Shown: positions 25,953-35,737, numbered from the stretch's first letter. The stretch: DNA of 64,000 bases from Bradyrhizobium ontarionense (GCF_021088345.1 NZ_CP088156.1:2046001-2110000); one strand, 5' to 3'. Numbers and translations are program-made. Notes: generated by a model not told the origin, from the sequence alone.

Positions 25953-26990
25953 ATGTTCGGCATTCGCTTCATCAAGGCCCAACCCACCATTTATCTCCTC
26001 CAATACCGCGCCGGCAGCGTCGTCGCCGAGGGCGCCGGGCTCTCCACCTTCTATTACGGGCCCGCGACCTCGCTGGTCGCGATCCCCATCGGCAGCCGCG
26101 ATGCCGCCTTCATCTTCCAGCAGATCGCCCGCGACTTTCAGACGCTGACGATCCAGGGCCAGGTCACCTACCGCGTCGGCGAGCCGAAGAAGGCGGCGGC
26201 CATGCTGAACTTCACCCTCAAGCGCGACGGCAAGACATACGAGTCCGACGACCCGGAACAGCTGCCACAGCGCGTGCTCGGCGCGGTCGAGGTGCTGGCG
26301 CAGCAGGCGGTCAAGGACATGACCCTGAAAGAAGCGCTGCGCGCCTCCGACCGCATCGCCGAGGCGATTGCGATCGGATTGAAGCGCCGCGCCGACATCG
26401 ATGCGCTCGGGCTGGAGATTCTCGGCGTCGCCGTCCGCGCGGTGAAGCCGACGCCGGAGACGGCCAAGGCGCTGGAGGCCGAAGCACGCGAGGCGATCCT
26501 GAAGACCGCGGATGAAGCGATCTTCGCCCGGCGCAATTTCGCGGTCGAGCGCGAACGGGCCATCCGCGAGAGCGAGCTCGACACGGAGATTGCGGTCGAG
26601 CAGAAGAAGCGCTCGATCCGCGAGACCCAGATGGATGCGGAGGCCAGCGTCGCTGCCAAAAAGAACGAGCTGCGCGAGGCCGGCATGGTCGCCGACATCG
26701 GGCTCGAGGCCAGGCGCAAGGACTTCGTCGCGCTGAACGCATCGAACACCCGCACCTTGGCGGATGCCGAAGCCTATCGCGTCGGCGCACTGATGAAGAT
26801 CTTCGAGGGCGTCGACACCCGCGTGATCCAGGCGTTGGCCGCGACCGGCATGCAGCCGGGACAGCTGATCGCGCAGGCGTTCTCTGGTCTCGCCGAGAAG
26901 GCCGAGAAAATCGGGCAGCTGAACGTCTCGCCGGAGCTGCTGAACAGCCTGATGCAGAAGCCCGCGGAGGCCGCCCGTGTCCGGCAATGA
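25953..26990 (+). CDS. SPFH/Band 7 domain protein
   Basis: A 345-residue SPFH-domain protein. The fold begins at about residue 20 (AGSVVAEGAGLSTFYYGP), and the long helical region at 160-270 is rich in Glu/Arg/Ala (coiled coil). It lacks an obvious N-terminal membrane helix. SPFH proteins oligomerise and scaffold membrane microdomains. AGGAGG lies 5 nt before the ATG. The stop overlaps the next gene by 14 nt. Confidence 0.87.
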   Translation: MFGIRFIKAQPTIYLLQYRAGSVVAEGAGLSTFYYGPATSLVAIPIGSRDAAFIFQQIARDFQTLTIQGQVTYRVGEPKKAAAMLNFTLKRDGKTYESDDPEQLPQRVLGAVEVLAQQAVKDMTLKEALRASDRIAEAIAIGLKRRADIDALGLEILGVAVRAVKPTPETAKALEAEAREAILKTADEAIFARRNFAVERERAIRESELDTEIAVEQKKRSIRETQMDAEASVAAKKNELREAGMVADIGLEARRKDFVALNASNTRTLADAEAYRVGALMKIFEGVDTRVIQALAATGMQPGQLIAQAFSGLAEKAEKIGQLNVSPELLNSLMQKPAEAARVRQ

Positions 26991-27909
26991 CCGCAAGGTG
27001 GTCCTGGTCGTCAGGAGAACGCGGCTCGAGGAGCTGATCGCAAAGTTCCTCACCGCTGACCAGGCCCGCTTCTACGTCGAGCATCTCGGCGCCGACTTCT
27101 CCGACTATGAGCGCGAGCACGCGGCCTACCAGGCCGCGCGCGCCACCACCATGCAGACCCTGGAGCGCTGGGGCCGCTACCAGATCGTCGACCGCAGCTT
27201 CCTGCCGAACTTCATCTTCGGCCCCGCCGACATCGTCGCCGCGCTCGGCCAGGACGGGCTGGTCGCCAACACCATGAAATATCTCGACGGGCAGCCGCTG
27301 CTCGGACTCAACCCGGACGCTCAGCGCCATGACGGCGTGCTGCTGCCGTTCGAGCCGGCCGACCTCGCGAGCCTCCTGCCGGAGGTCGCTGCCGACAAGC
27401 GCGCGGCCAAGGCGGTGACCATGGTACGCGCGAGCCTGCCCGATGGCCAGGTGCTGCATGCGGTCAACGACCTCTTCATCGGCGCGCGCACGCATGTCTC
27501 GGCACGTTACGAGATCGCGACGCGCGATGGCCATGAGCAGCAGTCCTCCAGCGGCCTCATCGTGGCGACCGGGCTCGGCTCTACCGCCTGGTTCAAGAGC
27601 ATCGTCACCGGCGCGCTCGCCATCGCCGGCAGCTTTGGCAGCCACGCGACCGGCGGCGACTACACCGCCCTGCCCTGGGACGCCCGGAGCTTGCGTTTCG
27701 CCGTGCGCGAGCCGTTCCCGAGCAAGACCTCGCAGACCTCGCTGGTCTGCGGCGGTCTCACCGGCACCGAGACCCTGCGCCTGCGCTCGCTGATGCCCGA
27801 GAACGGCGTGATCTTCTCCGACGGCATCGAGGCCGACCACCTGGATTTCAATGCTGGGACCGAGGCGGTCATCGGCATCGCGGAGCGCCAGGGACGGCTG
27901 ATCGTCTAG
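26977..27909 (+). CDS. NAD(+) kinase-like protein
   Basis: A 310-residue protein with the ATP-NAD kinase C-terminal block: VNDLFIGARTHVSARYEI, corresponding to the NE/D substrate motif, and GLIVATGLGSTAW, matching the diacylglycerol/NAD-kinase Ser/Thr loop. The N-terminal GGDG nucleotide motif appears weakened to LGQDGLVANT (about 89-98). It may use NAD differently or be regulatory. GTG start inside the end of the SPFH gene; the pair is co-translated. Confidence 0.75.
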   Translation: MSGNDRKVVLVVRRTRLEELIAKFLTADQARFYVEHLGADFSDYEREHAAYQAARATTMQTLERWGRYQIVDRSFLPNFIFGPADIVAALGQDGLVANTMKYLDGQPLLGLNPDAQRHDGVLLPFEPADLASLLPEVAADKRAAKAVTMVRASLPDGQVLHAVNDLFIGARTHVSARYEIATRDGHEQQSSSGLIVATGLGSTAWFKSIVTGALAIAGSFGSHATGGDYTALPWDARSLRFAVREPFPSKTSQTSLVCGGLTGTETLRLRSLMPENGVIFSDGIEADHLDFNAGTEAVIGIAERQGRLIV

Positions 27910-27954
27910 ACAGGCGCCGTATATGGCGCTCCTGTGACGACATGCTCTCACCAC

Positions 27955-28032
27955 GTCATTGCGAGCGCAGCGATGCAATCCAGAATCTTTCCGCAGAGAC
28001 AGCCTGGATTGCGTCGCTGCGCTCGCAATGAC
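27955..28032. repeat. palindromic repeat, GTCATTGCGAGCGCAGCG family
   Basis: An intact 78-bp copy with arms GTCATTGCGAGCGCAGCG / CGCTGCGCTCGCAATGAC. Confidence 0.8.
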
Positions 28033-28087
28033 GGTGGAGAGACCGAGCGTCCGTGTCCCACGTGTCGCCGGCTGCGGGCACGCTGCC

Positions 28088-28225
28088 GTAGGGTGGGCAA
28101 AGCAGCCGCCGAAGGCGGCAGCGTGCCCACCGCCGATCCGCGAGCTCATCAGCAAAGATGGTGGGCACAGCGCCACAACGATCTCGTTCGTGGAGCGAGC
28201 ACGGCTGCGCCTTTGCCCACCCTAC
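28088..28225. repeat. GTAGGGTGGGCAAAG element
   Basis: A 138-bp copy; about the first 45 bp are identical to 22616-22660. It ends 6 bp before the stop of the GH13 gene. The 27910-28230 gap holds only this and the preceding repeat. Confidence 0.85.
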
Positions 28226-28230
28226 GGCCA

Positions 28231-30192
28231 TCACGCCCGCGCAAACACCAGCACGCCGTTCGCCGGGATGGTCACCATGGCCGAGCACGGCTGGCCGTGC
28301 AGCGCCGGGCCGCCTGCAGTCACGGCCCCGTTGTTGCCGACGACACCCGGATTGACCCAATTGTCGTAGACGTCGCTGTTGAACACCTCTTTCCACTGCC
28401 CCGCGGCAGGGAAGCCGATCGCGTAGTCGCGCCACGGCGTTTCGCTCAGGCTCACGATCACGATGACGTCGTCGCCGACGCCGTCCCAGCGATGGAAGGC
28501 GAGCACGCGGTTGCCGTCATGAACGTGGACGATGGCGCAGCCTTCGCCCGTCAGCGCCGGATGGGTGCGGCGGATCGCGATCAGCTCGGCCGTGAAGCGC
28601 ATGGCGTCGGCCGTGACCTTGTCCTCGCCGTCGAGCAGCGCCCAGGAGATCGTCGTGTCCGGGTTCGGCGTGTCGCTCCACGGTTTGTCCTCGAGCAGCT
28701 CCTGGCCCATGAACAGCATCGGGATGCCCGGCGCGGTCAGGAGCAAGCCGGTGGCGACGCGGCTGCGGCTGCGCGCATACCAGCCGCGGCTGTCGACCGG
28801 ATCGGCGAGGCGCGGAATGCGCGGCTCGCGACCGGCATAGACGATGTCGTGGTTCTCGATCGAATTGACCGCGCGCCAGCGCTTGTCGAGGCTGAGATCG
28901 GTGATCGCCGCCGCGATCGGCTGCATCGCAACGACAGCGCCTGCGCCGCCGGCCGCGGTTGCGATCGCGCCGCGCACCGACAGCCGCAAGCCATCGCTCC
29001 AGGTCGCATCGAAGCCGGCGCCGCCTTTCGCGATATCCCTCACCACCCACGGATTGACCGGCCAGTATTCGGCGATCTGGATCGCATCCGGCTTCTCCGC
29101 GCGCAGCGCCTCGGTGAGCTGCTGACAGGTCGCCCAGCCGCCGAAGCGGTCCATCACGCTGACCTCGTCGAAGCGCAGGCCGTCGGCGTGATACTCGCGA
29201 TAAAACATGATCGCGTTGTCGACCAGGTATTGCCGCACGTCCGCGTTCCAATAGGCGAACACCTGCCCGCCGGCCCAGCCCTGGTCGGTGAAATACACGC
29301 TCCTGTTGGGATCGCCATACGGCTGGCGGTCGAAGAACCAGATGCTGTTCTCGTCGAAGCCGCCGCCGCCATGGTTGTAGACGACGTCGAACAGCACGGC
29401 GATGCCGTGGATATGACAGACGTCGATCAGCGCCCGCAACTGGTCGTCGCAATGACGCAGCACCTCGACGCCTGTGTAGGGCGCGGCGCCCGCAGCGATC
29501 AGGATTTCGTTGGTGCGCGCGACATAGGCGGCGAGATGCGCCTCCTCGGCCTCGCCATATTCGGTTTCCGGGCTGAACAGGTCGGTGCCGTTGTAGCCCA
29601 TGCTGAACATTGTCGGGAATTCCTGCACCGGCAGCAGCTCGATGGCATTGATGCCGAGCTTGGCAAGGTGCGGCACGCGCTCGATGACGTCGAAGAAGCA
29701 GCCGTCGGGATTGCCCGCCTTCATGTCGAAGGTGCCGACATGGAGCTGATAGATCACGAGCTCATTGAAGGGCAGCGGCGTGAACGCCGTATCGTGCCAG
29801 GGAAACGCGCCGGGATTGCGCAGCACGGAATGCGATTGCGGGAACGGCGGATCGACGGTCAAGAGCCGCGCATGCGGATCGCGCTTGTAGCCGGATGAGC
29901 CCTCGCCCTCGACGAAATACATGTAGGCGTCGCCGTCCTTGAGGCCGGGCACGAAGATCGCCCAATGGCCGTTGCCGATCGGCGCGAGCCGGCAGCTCGC
30001 ATCCTGCGCCCAGCCGTTGAACGGACCGGAGACGTAGATGGCCTTGGCGTGCGGCGCGAACACGCGGAAGGTGGCGCCGCCGGTCACCAGGGTGCCGCCC
30101 ATGGGTGCCTGGAGAAGATGCATCTGCCTCAGCGAAATCCTGATGCCTTCAGGGAACGGCGGCAGCGTAACAGGTTCGAGCAGCATATCCAT
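28231..30192 (-). CDS. GH13 alpha-amylase family protein, branching-enzyme-like
   Basis: A 653-residue glycoside hydrolase. A CBM48/E-set domain occupies about 36-115 (ATFRVFAPHAKAIYVSGPFN). The GH13 barrel follows, with DVVYNHGG (269-276), the nucleophile D342 (GLRFDEV), the acid/base E375 (IAEYWP) and the transition-state pair H448-D449 (ENHD). The architecture suggests an alpha-1,4-glucan branching or trehalohydrolase-type enzyme, cytoplasmic, rather than a secreted amylase. No glg or tre neighbours, so the substrate is open. Confidence 0.88.
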   Translation of the reverse strand: MDMLLEPVTLPPFPEGIRISLRQMHLLQAPMGGTLVTGGATFRVFAPHAKAIYVSGPFNGWAQDASCRLAPIGNGHWAIFVPGLKDGDAYMYFVEGEGSSGYKRDPHARLLTVDPPFPQSHSVLRNPGAFPWHDTAFTPLPFNELVIYQLHVGTFDMKAGNPDGCFFDVIERVPHLAKLGINAIELLPVQEFPTMFSMGYNGTDLFSPETEYGEAEEAHLAAYVARTNEILIAAGAAPYTGVEVLRHCDDQLRALIDVCHIHGIAVLFDVVYNHGGGGFDENSIWFFDRQPYGDPNRSVYFTDQGWAGGQVFAYWNADVRQYLVDNAIMFYREYHADGLRFDEVSVMDRFGGWATCQQLTEALRAEKPDAIQIAEYWPVNPWVVRDIAKGGAGFDATWSDGLRLSVRGAIATAAGGAGAVVAMQPIAAAITDLSLDKRWRAVNSIENHDIVYAGREPRIPRLADPVDSRGWYARSRSRVATGLLLTAPGIPMLFMGQELLEDKPWSDTPNPDTTISWALLDGEDKVTADAMRFTAELIAIRRTHPALTGEGCAIVHVHDGNRVLAFHRWDGVGDDVIVIVSLSETPWRDYAIGFPAAGQWKEVFNSDVYDNWVNPGVVGNNGAVTAGGPALHGQPCSAMVTIPANGVLVFARA

Positions 30193-30215
30193 GACAGTCA
30201 GCGTCCCCGTCTCAC

Positions 30216-30587
30216 TCAGAACAGCCGCGCGCCGTTCGGCACGGCCTTGTCGGGCTGGAACAGCACGACGTTCCCCTGCTCATCGGGGAAGCCGAGCGTC
30301 AGCACCTCGGACATGAACTTGCCGATCTGGCGCGGCGGGAAGTTGACGACGCCTGCGACCTGGCGGCCGACCAGGGTCGCGGGATCGTACAGCGTCGCAA
30401 TCTGGGCGCTGGAGCGCTTGGTGCCGATGCCGGGGCCGAAATCGATGGTGAGCTTGAGCGAGGGCTTGCGCGCCTCCGGATAGGGATCGGCGGCGACGAT
30501 GGTGCCGACGCGGATGTCGACGCTCAGGAACTGGTCGAAGCTGATCTGGGCTGCCGCCGGTGCCGTGGGATCGTGGGACAAATGCAT
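30216..30587 (-). CDS. csaA: CsaA-type tRNA-binding domain protein
   Basis: A 123-residue protein made almost entirely of the tRNA-binding OB fold (FLSVDIRVGTIVAADPYPEARKPS, then GRQVAGVVNFPPRQIGKFMSEVL). That is the layout of CsaA, a dimeric tRNA-binding protein with reported secretion-chaperone activity in Bacillus. It lies 23 bp upstream of the GH13 gene on the same strand, so co-transcription is likely, though no functional link is evident. Confidence 0.88.
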   Translation of the reverse strand: MHLSHDPTAPAAAQISFDQFLSVDIRVGTIVAADPYPEARKPSLKLTIDFGPGIGTKRSSAQIATLYDPATLVGRQVAGVVNFPPRQIGKFMSEVLTLGFPDEQGNVVLFQPDKAVPNGARLF

Positions 30588-31108
30588 GGCGGCCTCATCG
30601 AACGCGTGACGCGCCGCGCGGGAGTGGTGGTTCCCGGCACGGCCTGGACTTGAGATTCCTCAACCGGATCAATTTCTAGTCGCCGGCTCGGACGGTGACA
30701 ATGCACCGCCTTGGGGACGGCCCGCCATGCCGGCGATTGGCGAGGCCGGTGTGGCCGATGGGACGCAGGACGTGCCACACGCTCGGCCATCGTCTCGGCG
30801 TCGTCCCAGCAGAGCCGCGCACTCCCCGCACACTCCGCTGTCATCCCTGCGCACGCAGGACCCCCATAACCAGCGGCCGGAATCGTCGCGCGAGATGGCC
30901 GGACTTGCGCAAGCCAACTGCTGCCTGGGATATGGATCCCGGGTCGGCGTCCCGCGGCCGCTTCGCGCCGTCGCGGCTTGCCCGGGACGACAGTGGAGGT
31001 CGACGGCGCGCCGAGCCTTGTTGCGGCAGTCTCGCGGCACAATGAAATGCATCCTGCGAAAAAGTGGTAGAGAGCATCGCACCCTCTCCTCCGTCATTGC
31101 GAGCGCAG
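30588..31108. other. non-coding spacer with palindromic repeat
   Basis: No gene. A GTCGTCCC-family palindrome spans about 30838-31000 (left TGTCATCCCTGCG, right TTGCCCGGGACGACAGTGG). The left half of the IS-split GTCATTGCG repeat begins at 31093. Confidence 0.55.
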
Positions 31109-32376
31109 TGTTCAGACCGGGCACATAGCTTACACCTGTTCGGAGACATAGTTGACACTTTTCGGGTCGCGCAAATCGATGGCTGCGATCTGATTTGCGG
31201 CAAAGAATATTCCGAACTTCCCGTCGCTACTGAGCGGGCGAATGGCGAGCCGCTCGCCACGAAAGGCTTGCGGCACTTTCCAGAGACGTCCCTTGAAGCT
31301 GACGTAGGCCTTCGTCGTAGAAACGGAACGGACGACCTCGCCCTCGTCGTACTCCACCGTTGGAAGGCGATCCGGCATCGTGCGCTGGCTGGGTCGATAG
31401 CGGCTTGCCGGCACATCGAAGTCCAACGCCTCGTGCGGCCGGTCGAGATTGTAGACGGCTCGCCATTCGTCGAGTGCCCGCTGGACATCGTCAAGGTCGC
31501 GGTAGCGCCTGAAGGCAAAGACCTCGGCCTTCAGGGTGCGATGGAAGCGTTCGTTCTTGCCCCGGCTCTGGGGATGGTAGGGGCGGCTGTGGATCGTTCG
31601 GATACCGAGCTTCAGAAGCCATACTGTCAGCGTGGTCCAGGGATCTTCAAGGGTGAAGCCCCAGGGGCCGCCGTTGTCGACGAACATCGCATCCGGCAGT
31701 CCGTAGCGGTGGAACGTCGTCTCCAGATGTCCTCGTACCGTCGAGCCTCGTTCGTTGTCACAAGCTGCCAGGCACAAGGAAAAGCGCGAGTGGTCGTCCA
31801 ACGCCGTCAGCGGATGACAGGACACGCCGTTCTCCAGCGCGCTGTGCCCCTTGAAGTCCATTTGCCAAAGCTGATTGGGCGCATCCTTCTCGAACCGTTT
31901 GTAGGGCTGCCCAGGCGTGCCCGCAGGCTCCGTCACCCGATCGTAACGGCACAGGATATTGTGCACCGTCGATATCGCGGGAACGGCTTGCCCGTCGCGA
32001 TCGAGACGACGCGCGAGCTTGCGCGCTCCCCAGGCTGGGTGAGCATCGCGCAATGCGACAATCTGCTGCTCAGTCGCAGCTGCGGTGCGCTCCGGACTGC
32101 GATGAGGCCGCCGCGACCGATCCGCCAGCGTTGTATCGCCGGCATCATGCCGCTGGATCCACTTGTAGCCGGTCTGAGCGCTGATGCCGAACTGCCGGCA
32201 CAGCTTCCGCCGGTTCACTCCCTCCTGCTTGGCAAGCATCACAAACTCTCGTCGTTGGTCCATGACAGACACCTCTCGCCACGGCATCGCTCGCCCCTTT
32301 GCTTGACGAATCGAGCCGATTTTGACGTGTCAACCATGTCTCCGAACACCTGTCAGCCATGTCCCCGGGCTGAACA
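31109..32376 (-). mobile_element. complete IS481-family insertion sequence, 1268 bp
   Basis: The ends are inverted repeats extending about 50 bp with roughly seven mismatches, both starting TGTTCAG. A 4-bp target duplication GCAG flanks it (31105-31108 and 32377-32380). One transposase gene fills most of the element on the minus strand. The intact frame and clean duplication suggest recent insertion. Confidence 0.93.
31130..32287 (-). CDS. IS481 family transposase
   Basis: A 385-residue DDE transposase. The N-terminal helix-turn-helix lies at about 22-60 (LCRQFGISAQTGYKW). The integrase core has D144 (WQMDFKG), D204 (FVDNGG) and E246 (GKNERFH). A C-terminal domain of the IS481 type follows. 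The start MPWREVSVMD is the usual one for this family. It ends 21 bp inside the left terminal repeat. Confidence 0.95.
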   Translation of the reverse strand: MPWREVSVMDQRREFVMLAKQEGVNRRKLCRQFGISAQTGYKWIQRHDAGDTTLADRSRRPHRSPERTAAATEQQIVALRDAHPAWGARKLARRLDRDGQAVPAISTVHNILCRYDRVTEPAGTPGQPYKRFEKDAPNQLWQMDFKGHSALENGVSCHPLTALDDHSRFSLCLAACDNERGSTVRGHLETTFHRYGLPDAMFVDNGGPWGFTLEDPWTTLTVWLLKLGIRTIHSRPYHPQSRGKNERFHRTLKAEVFAFRRYRDLDDVQRALDEWRAVYNLDRPHEALDFDVPASRYRPSQRTMPDRLPTVEYDEGEVVRSVSTTKAYVSFKGRLWKVPQAFRGERLAIRPLSSDGKFGIFFAANQIAAIDLRDPKSVNYVSEQV

Positions 32377-32565
32377 GCAGCGAAGCAATCCAGACTCGGG
32401 CCGCGGAAGGATTCTGGATTGCTTCGCTGCGCTCGCAATGACGGATGTGGCGGCCGTCTCGTGCTCCAATGACACCTCCCTCATACGCTGCAGACAAACG
32501 ATCGCATCCCCGCGGCACGCATGCCCGGGTTTTGCCGATCGCTCTCGCCCTCGAAAAGCCGGAGG

Positions 32566-32943
32566 GCGCAGGGAATGCCGGACGATGGCCTCGCCCATGG
32601 CCCGCCTGCGGAAGAAAGTGCAGGCGGCAGGTACCACAGGTTTAGCCGATCAAACCGGCATTCCCTGCGCGACGGTCTTCACGCTTATACGCAGTCTGCC
32701 TGGTGCGCCGGGCTTGTTGGCCACCATGATCCGCACGGCGCCTCAAGCGCCATCGCGAACGTAACACCAGCATCGGGGTGTCAGCACGCTGCGACTTCGC
32801 GTCCGCGCCCTGCGGTTCGTCGGCGTAGCAAGCTACGCTGCCGGCAGCCTCGCGGCCATCGCTCCCCGCCCCGCGTGTCGTGACGATCGCGCGCTACGCC
32901 CCTCCGTGTCGAGGCGGGATGGCGGCAATAGAGCACATTTTCT
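32566..32943 (+). repeat. structured dispersed repeat, copy B
   Basis: Homologous to 17066-17440 in the same orientation. GCGCAGGGAATGCCGG (32566-32581) pairs perfectly with 32655-32670. Relative to copy A, a G-C pair is replaced by T-A, so pairing is kept. The CCGCCTGC/GCAGGCGG hairpin and the GGGTGTCAGCACGCTGCGAC block are conserved. No gene lies in 32443-33154. Confidence 0.72.
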
Positions 32944-33002
32944 GATATTCGTAAAGCAATTTCTTTCAATCTGAATACCGATCATGTGTCGGCCACGATA
33001 TC

Positions 33003-33055
33003 GTAGGGTGGGCAAAGACAGCGCGCGGCGCATGCCGCGCGATGGCGTGCCCACC
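33003..33055. repeat. half GTAGGGTGGGCAAAG element
   Basis: Only the left half: GTAGGGTGGGCAAAG, a GCGCGCGGCGCATGCCGCGC palindrome, then GTGCCCACC. Confidence 0.65.
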
Positions 33056-33154
33056 GCGGTCCATCGTCTGCGCTGGTGAGCAAGTTGTTTTCCAGCTTCC
33101 TACGAGCCCACGTCCCACATGCCTACGAGCGAGAAGCACATGCTCGGAGAAACG

Positions 33155-33658
33155 CTAACCTGCGCCACTCCGCGACGCGTATGCGTGGATCATATCCGCG
33201 GTATCGTCCTCGCCTTTCTCGCGCGCCGTATCGGCGGGCGTTGCACCACTGCGATCAGTCTTTGCCGGGTCCGCATGGTACTCCAACAATAGCCTTGCAC
33301 AATCGGTGTATCCCCAGGCCGCCGCGCACATCAGCGGGGTGACGCCATCGGCCGTGTCGGCGTTGGCGTCTGCGCCTGCGGATAGAAGATAGTTGGCGAC
33401 GGCCGTCTGGCCATTTGCGGCGGCCTCATGCAAAGCCGTCATTCCATAGCGACCAGTCGCATGCACCGAGGCGCCGCTCCGCACCAATGTCTCCACCGTC
33501 GCAAGCAGACCTTCAGCGGCGGAGACCATAAGGGGAGTTCGACCGTGTAGACCGACGTCGTTCAAATCGAGTTCCTTGGACTCGATTTCGAGCTGCGCTT
33601 GTGAGGCGCCAGCCAGGATTCCTTGGATGAATTGCTCAACCTTCGATTGGTCGGTCAT
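33155..33658 (-). CDS. ankyrin-repeat protein
   Basis: A 167-residue protein with about four ankyrin repeats from residue 35 (GRTPLMVSAAEGLLATVETLV, GMTALHEAAANG, GVTPLMCAAAWG, GATPADTAREKG). No signal peptide, so likely a cytoplasmic binding scaffold. The partner is unknown. A monocistronic gene between repeats. Confidence 0.88.
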   Translation of the reverse strand: MTDQSKVEQFIQGILAGASQAQLEIESKELDLNDVGLHGRTPLMVSAAEGLLATVETLVRSGASVHATGRYGMTALHEAAANGQTAVANYLLSAGADANADTADGVTPLMCAAAWGYTDCARLLLEYHADPAKTDRSGATPADTAREKGEDDTADMIHAYASRSGAG

Positions 33659-33714
33659 GGGAGCATGTTGTCGTTGTCGAACTGAATTCGGTCAAGCCGT
33701 CATCGGCCTGGCAC

Positions 33715-33766
33715 GGTGGGCACGTCGCTTCGCGGCTTCGCCGCGCAGCGTCTTTGCCCACCCTAC
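33715..33766. repeat. half GTAGGGTGGGCAAAG element, inverted
   Basis: The right half only: GGTGGGCAC, an inner TCGCGGCTTCGCCGCG hairpin and CTTTGCCCACCCTAC. It ends just before the stop of the ABC ATPase gene. Confidence 0.65.
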
Positions 33767-33776
33767 ACCACGACAA

Positions 33777-34751
33777 CTACACATTCTCCAGATGGCACGC
33801 CACCCACTGGTCCTCACCCTTCAGCCTCAGCTCCGGCGCCTCGCTGCGGCAGCGGTCGAAGACCAGAGGACAGCGGGTGTTGAAGCGGCAGCCTTTCGGC
33901 GGATTGACCGGACTCGGGACGTCGCCCTTGAGGATGATGGGATGGCGCGCCGCGCCGGGCTCGGGCACCGGCACGGCCGACAGCAGTGCCTTGGTGTAGG
34001 GATGACCCGGCGAGGCGAAGATCTGCTGCCTTGGCGCCATCTCGACGATCTTGCCGAGATACATCACCGCGACGCGGTGCGTCATGTGCTCGACGATGGC
34101 GAGGTCGTGGCTGATGAACAGCAGCGCGAGGCCGAACTCGCGCTGCAGGTCCTGCAGGAGATTGACGATCTGCGCCTTGACGGAGACGTCGAGCGCCGAC
34201 ACCGCCTCGTCGCAGACGATCAGGTCGGGCTTGGCGGCGAGCGCGCGGGCGATGCCGATGCGCTGGCGCTGGCCGCCGGAGAATTCATGCGGCCGTCGGC
34301 TCACCGCGTCGCGCGGCAGCCGCACGATGTCCATCAGCTCAGCGATGCGCGCATCGCGCTCGGCCGCAGTCTTGGCGAGGCCGAAATTGTTGATGGGCTC
34401 GGCCAGGATGTCGCGGATCCGCATGCGCGGATTGAGACTGGAGAACGGATCCTGGAACACCACCTGCACGCGGCGGCGCATCTCGCGCAGGCTGCCCGGG
34501 CCGAGATCGTCGATGCGCTTGCCGTCGAGCACGATCTGGCCGGCGGTGATGTCGAACAGCCGCAGGATGGCGCGGCCGACCGTGGACTTGCCGCAGCCGG
34601 ATTCACCGACCAGCGACAAGGTCTCGCCGTGCGCGATCTCGAACGACACGCCGTCGACGGCGTGCACCTTGCCCGTCGAGCGCCCGAACAGGCCGCCCTT
34701 CAGCGGAAAATGCTTCTTGAGGTCGTTGACCTGGAGCAGCGGAGCGCTCAT
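33777..34751 (-). CDS. dipeptide/oligopeptide ABC transporter ATP-binding protein (DppF/OppF type)
   Basis: A 324-residue ATPase: Walker [10 protein letters not shown], signature [14 protein letters not shown], Walker [13 protein letters not shown], and the oligopeptide-transporter C-terminal CRFNTRCP Cys motif, linked to an iron-sulfur site in this family. The start at 34751 overlaps the upstream ATPase stop by 4 nt; the longer frame to 34838 lies inside that gene. Last gene of the transporter cluster. Confidence 0.93.
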   Translation of the reverse strand: MSAPLLQVNDLKKHFPLKGGLFGRSTGKVHAVDGVSFEIAHGETLSLVGESGCGKSTVGRAILRLFDITAGQIVLDGKRIDDLGPGSLREMRRRVQVVFQDPFSSLNPRMRIRDILAEPINNFGLAKTAAERDARIAELMDIVRLPRDAVSRRPHEFSGGQRQRIGIARALAAKPDLIVCDEAVSALDVSVKAQIVNLLQDLQREFGLALLFISHDLAIVEHMTHRVAVMYLGKIVEMAPRQQIFASPGHPYTKALLSAVPVPEPGAARHPIILKGDVPSPVNPPKGCRFNTRCPLVFDRCRSEAPELRLKGEDQWVACHLENV

Positions 34752-35737
34752 GCGGCGGCCTGCTCCTTGGCAGCGAAATGGCAGGCGGCGCTGTGGCGCG
34801 GTGCCTTCTCCTCCAGCCCCGGCGCATATTGCCGGCACAGGTCGGTGGCGAGCGCGCAGCGCCCGGCGAACACGCAGCCCTCGATGCGCTGCTTGAGGTC
34901 CGGGACCTGGCCCGGAATCTCGGCGAGCCGCCGCGCCGCGCCTGACAACGAGGAGCCGAGCTTGGGCAGCGCGCCGAGCAGGCCCTGCGTGTAGGGATGC
35001 CTTGGCGAACGAAACAGCTCCTTGACCGGGGCCTCCTCGACCTTACGCCCCGCATACATCACCATCACGCGCTCGGCGACCTCGGCGACGACGCCGAGAT
35101 CATGCGTAATCAGGATGATCGCAGCACCCACGCGCTGCTTCAGCTCCAGCATCAGCTTGAGGATCTGCGCCTGGATCGTGACATCGAGCGCGGTGGTCGG
35201 CTCGTCGGCGATCAGCAGTTTCGGATTGCAGGCCAGCGCCATCGCGATCATCACGCGCTGGCGCATGCCCCCCGACAGCTGGTGCGGATATTCGCGCACG
35301 CGGCGTGCCGGCTCGGGAATGCCGACCAGCGTCAGCATCTCCACCGCGCGCGCCTCCGCCTGCTTCTGGTCGAGCCCCTGATGCAGCCGCAGCGTCTCGC
35401 CGATCTGGCGGCCGACCGTCAGCACCGGATTGAGGCTCGTCATCGGCTCCTGGAAGATCATCGAGATGTCGTTGCCGCGAAGCTGGCGCATCTCGCGGTC
35501 GGAGAGCTTCAGGAGCTCCCTGCCCTCGAGCCGGATCGAGCCCGCGATCTTGCCGGGCGGCTCCGGGATCAGCCGCATCATCGACATCGAGGTCACCGAC
35601 TTGCCGCAGCCGGATTCGCCGACGATGGCGAGCGTCTCGCCGGGATTGACATCGAACGACACGCCGTCAACGGCGCGGTTAATGCCGGTGGGAGTGCGGA
35701 AATGGACCTGAAGATTCTCGACCTCGAGCAGCGGCAT
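34748..35737 (-). CDS. dipeptide/oligopeptide ABC transporter ATP-binding protein (DppD/OppD type)
   Basis: A 329-residue ATPase: Walker [10 protein letters not shown], signature [15 protein letters not shown], Walker [13 protein letters not shown], and the C-terminal Cys region [16 protein letters not shown]. It pairs with the downstream DppF-type ATPase on two permeases. A 325-bp repeat-bearing spacer separates it from the permease genes. Confidence 0.93.
   Translation of the reverse strand: MPLLEVENLQVHFRTPTGINRAVDGVSFDVNPGETLAIVGESGCGKSVTSMSMMRLIPEPPGKIAGSIRLEGRELLKLSDREMRQLRGNDISMIFQEPMTSLNPVLTVGRQIGETLRLHQGLDQKQAEARAVEMLTLVGIPEPARRVREYPHQLSGGMRQRVMIAMALACNPKLLIADEPTTALDVTIQAQILKLMLELKQRVGAAIILITHDLGVVAEVAERVMVMYAGRKVEEAPVKELFRSPRHPYTQGLLGALPKLGSSLSGAARRLAEIPGQVPDLKQRIEGCVFAGRCALATDLCRQYAPGLEEKAPRHSAACHFAAKEQAAA

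Larger units (their letters stand above)
31093..32442. repeat. GTCATTGCG palindrome split by the IS element
   Basis: The left part GTCATTGCGAGCGCAG (31093-31108) and the right part from GCAGCGAAGCAATCCAG to CGCTGCGCTCGCAATGAC (32377-32442) join across the 4-bp GCAG duplication. Together they recreate a normal family copy. Confidence 0.85.
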
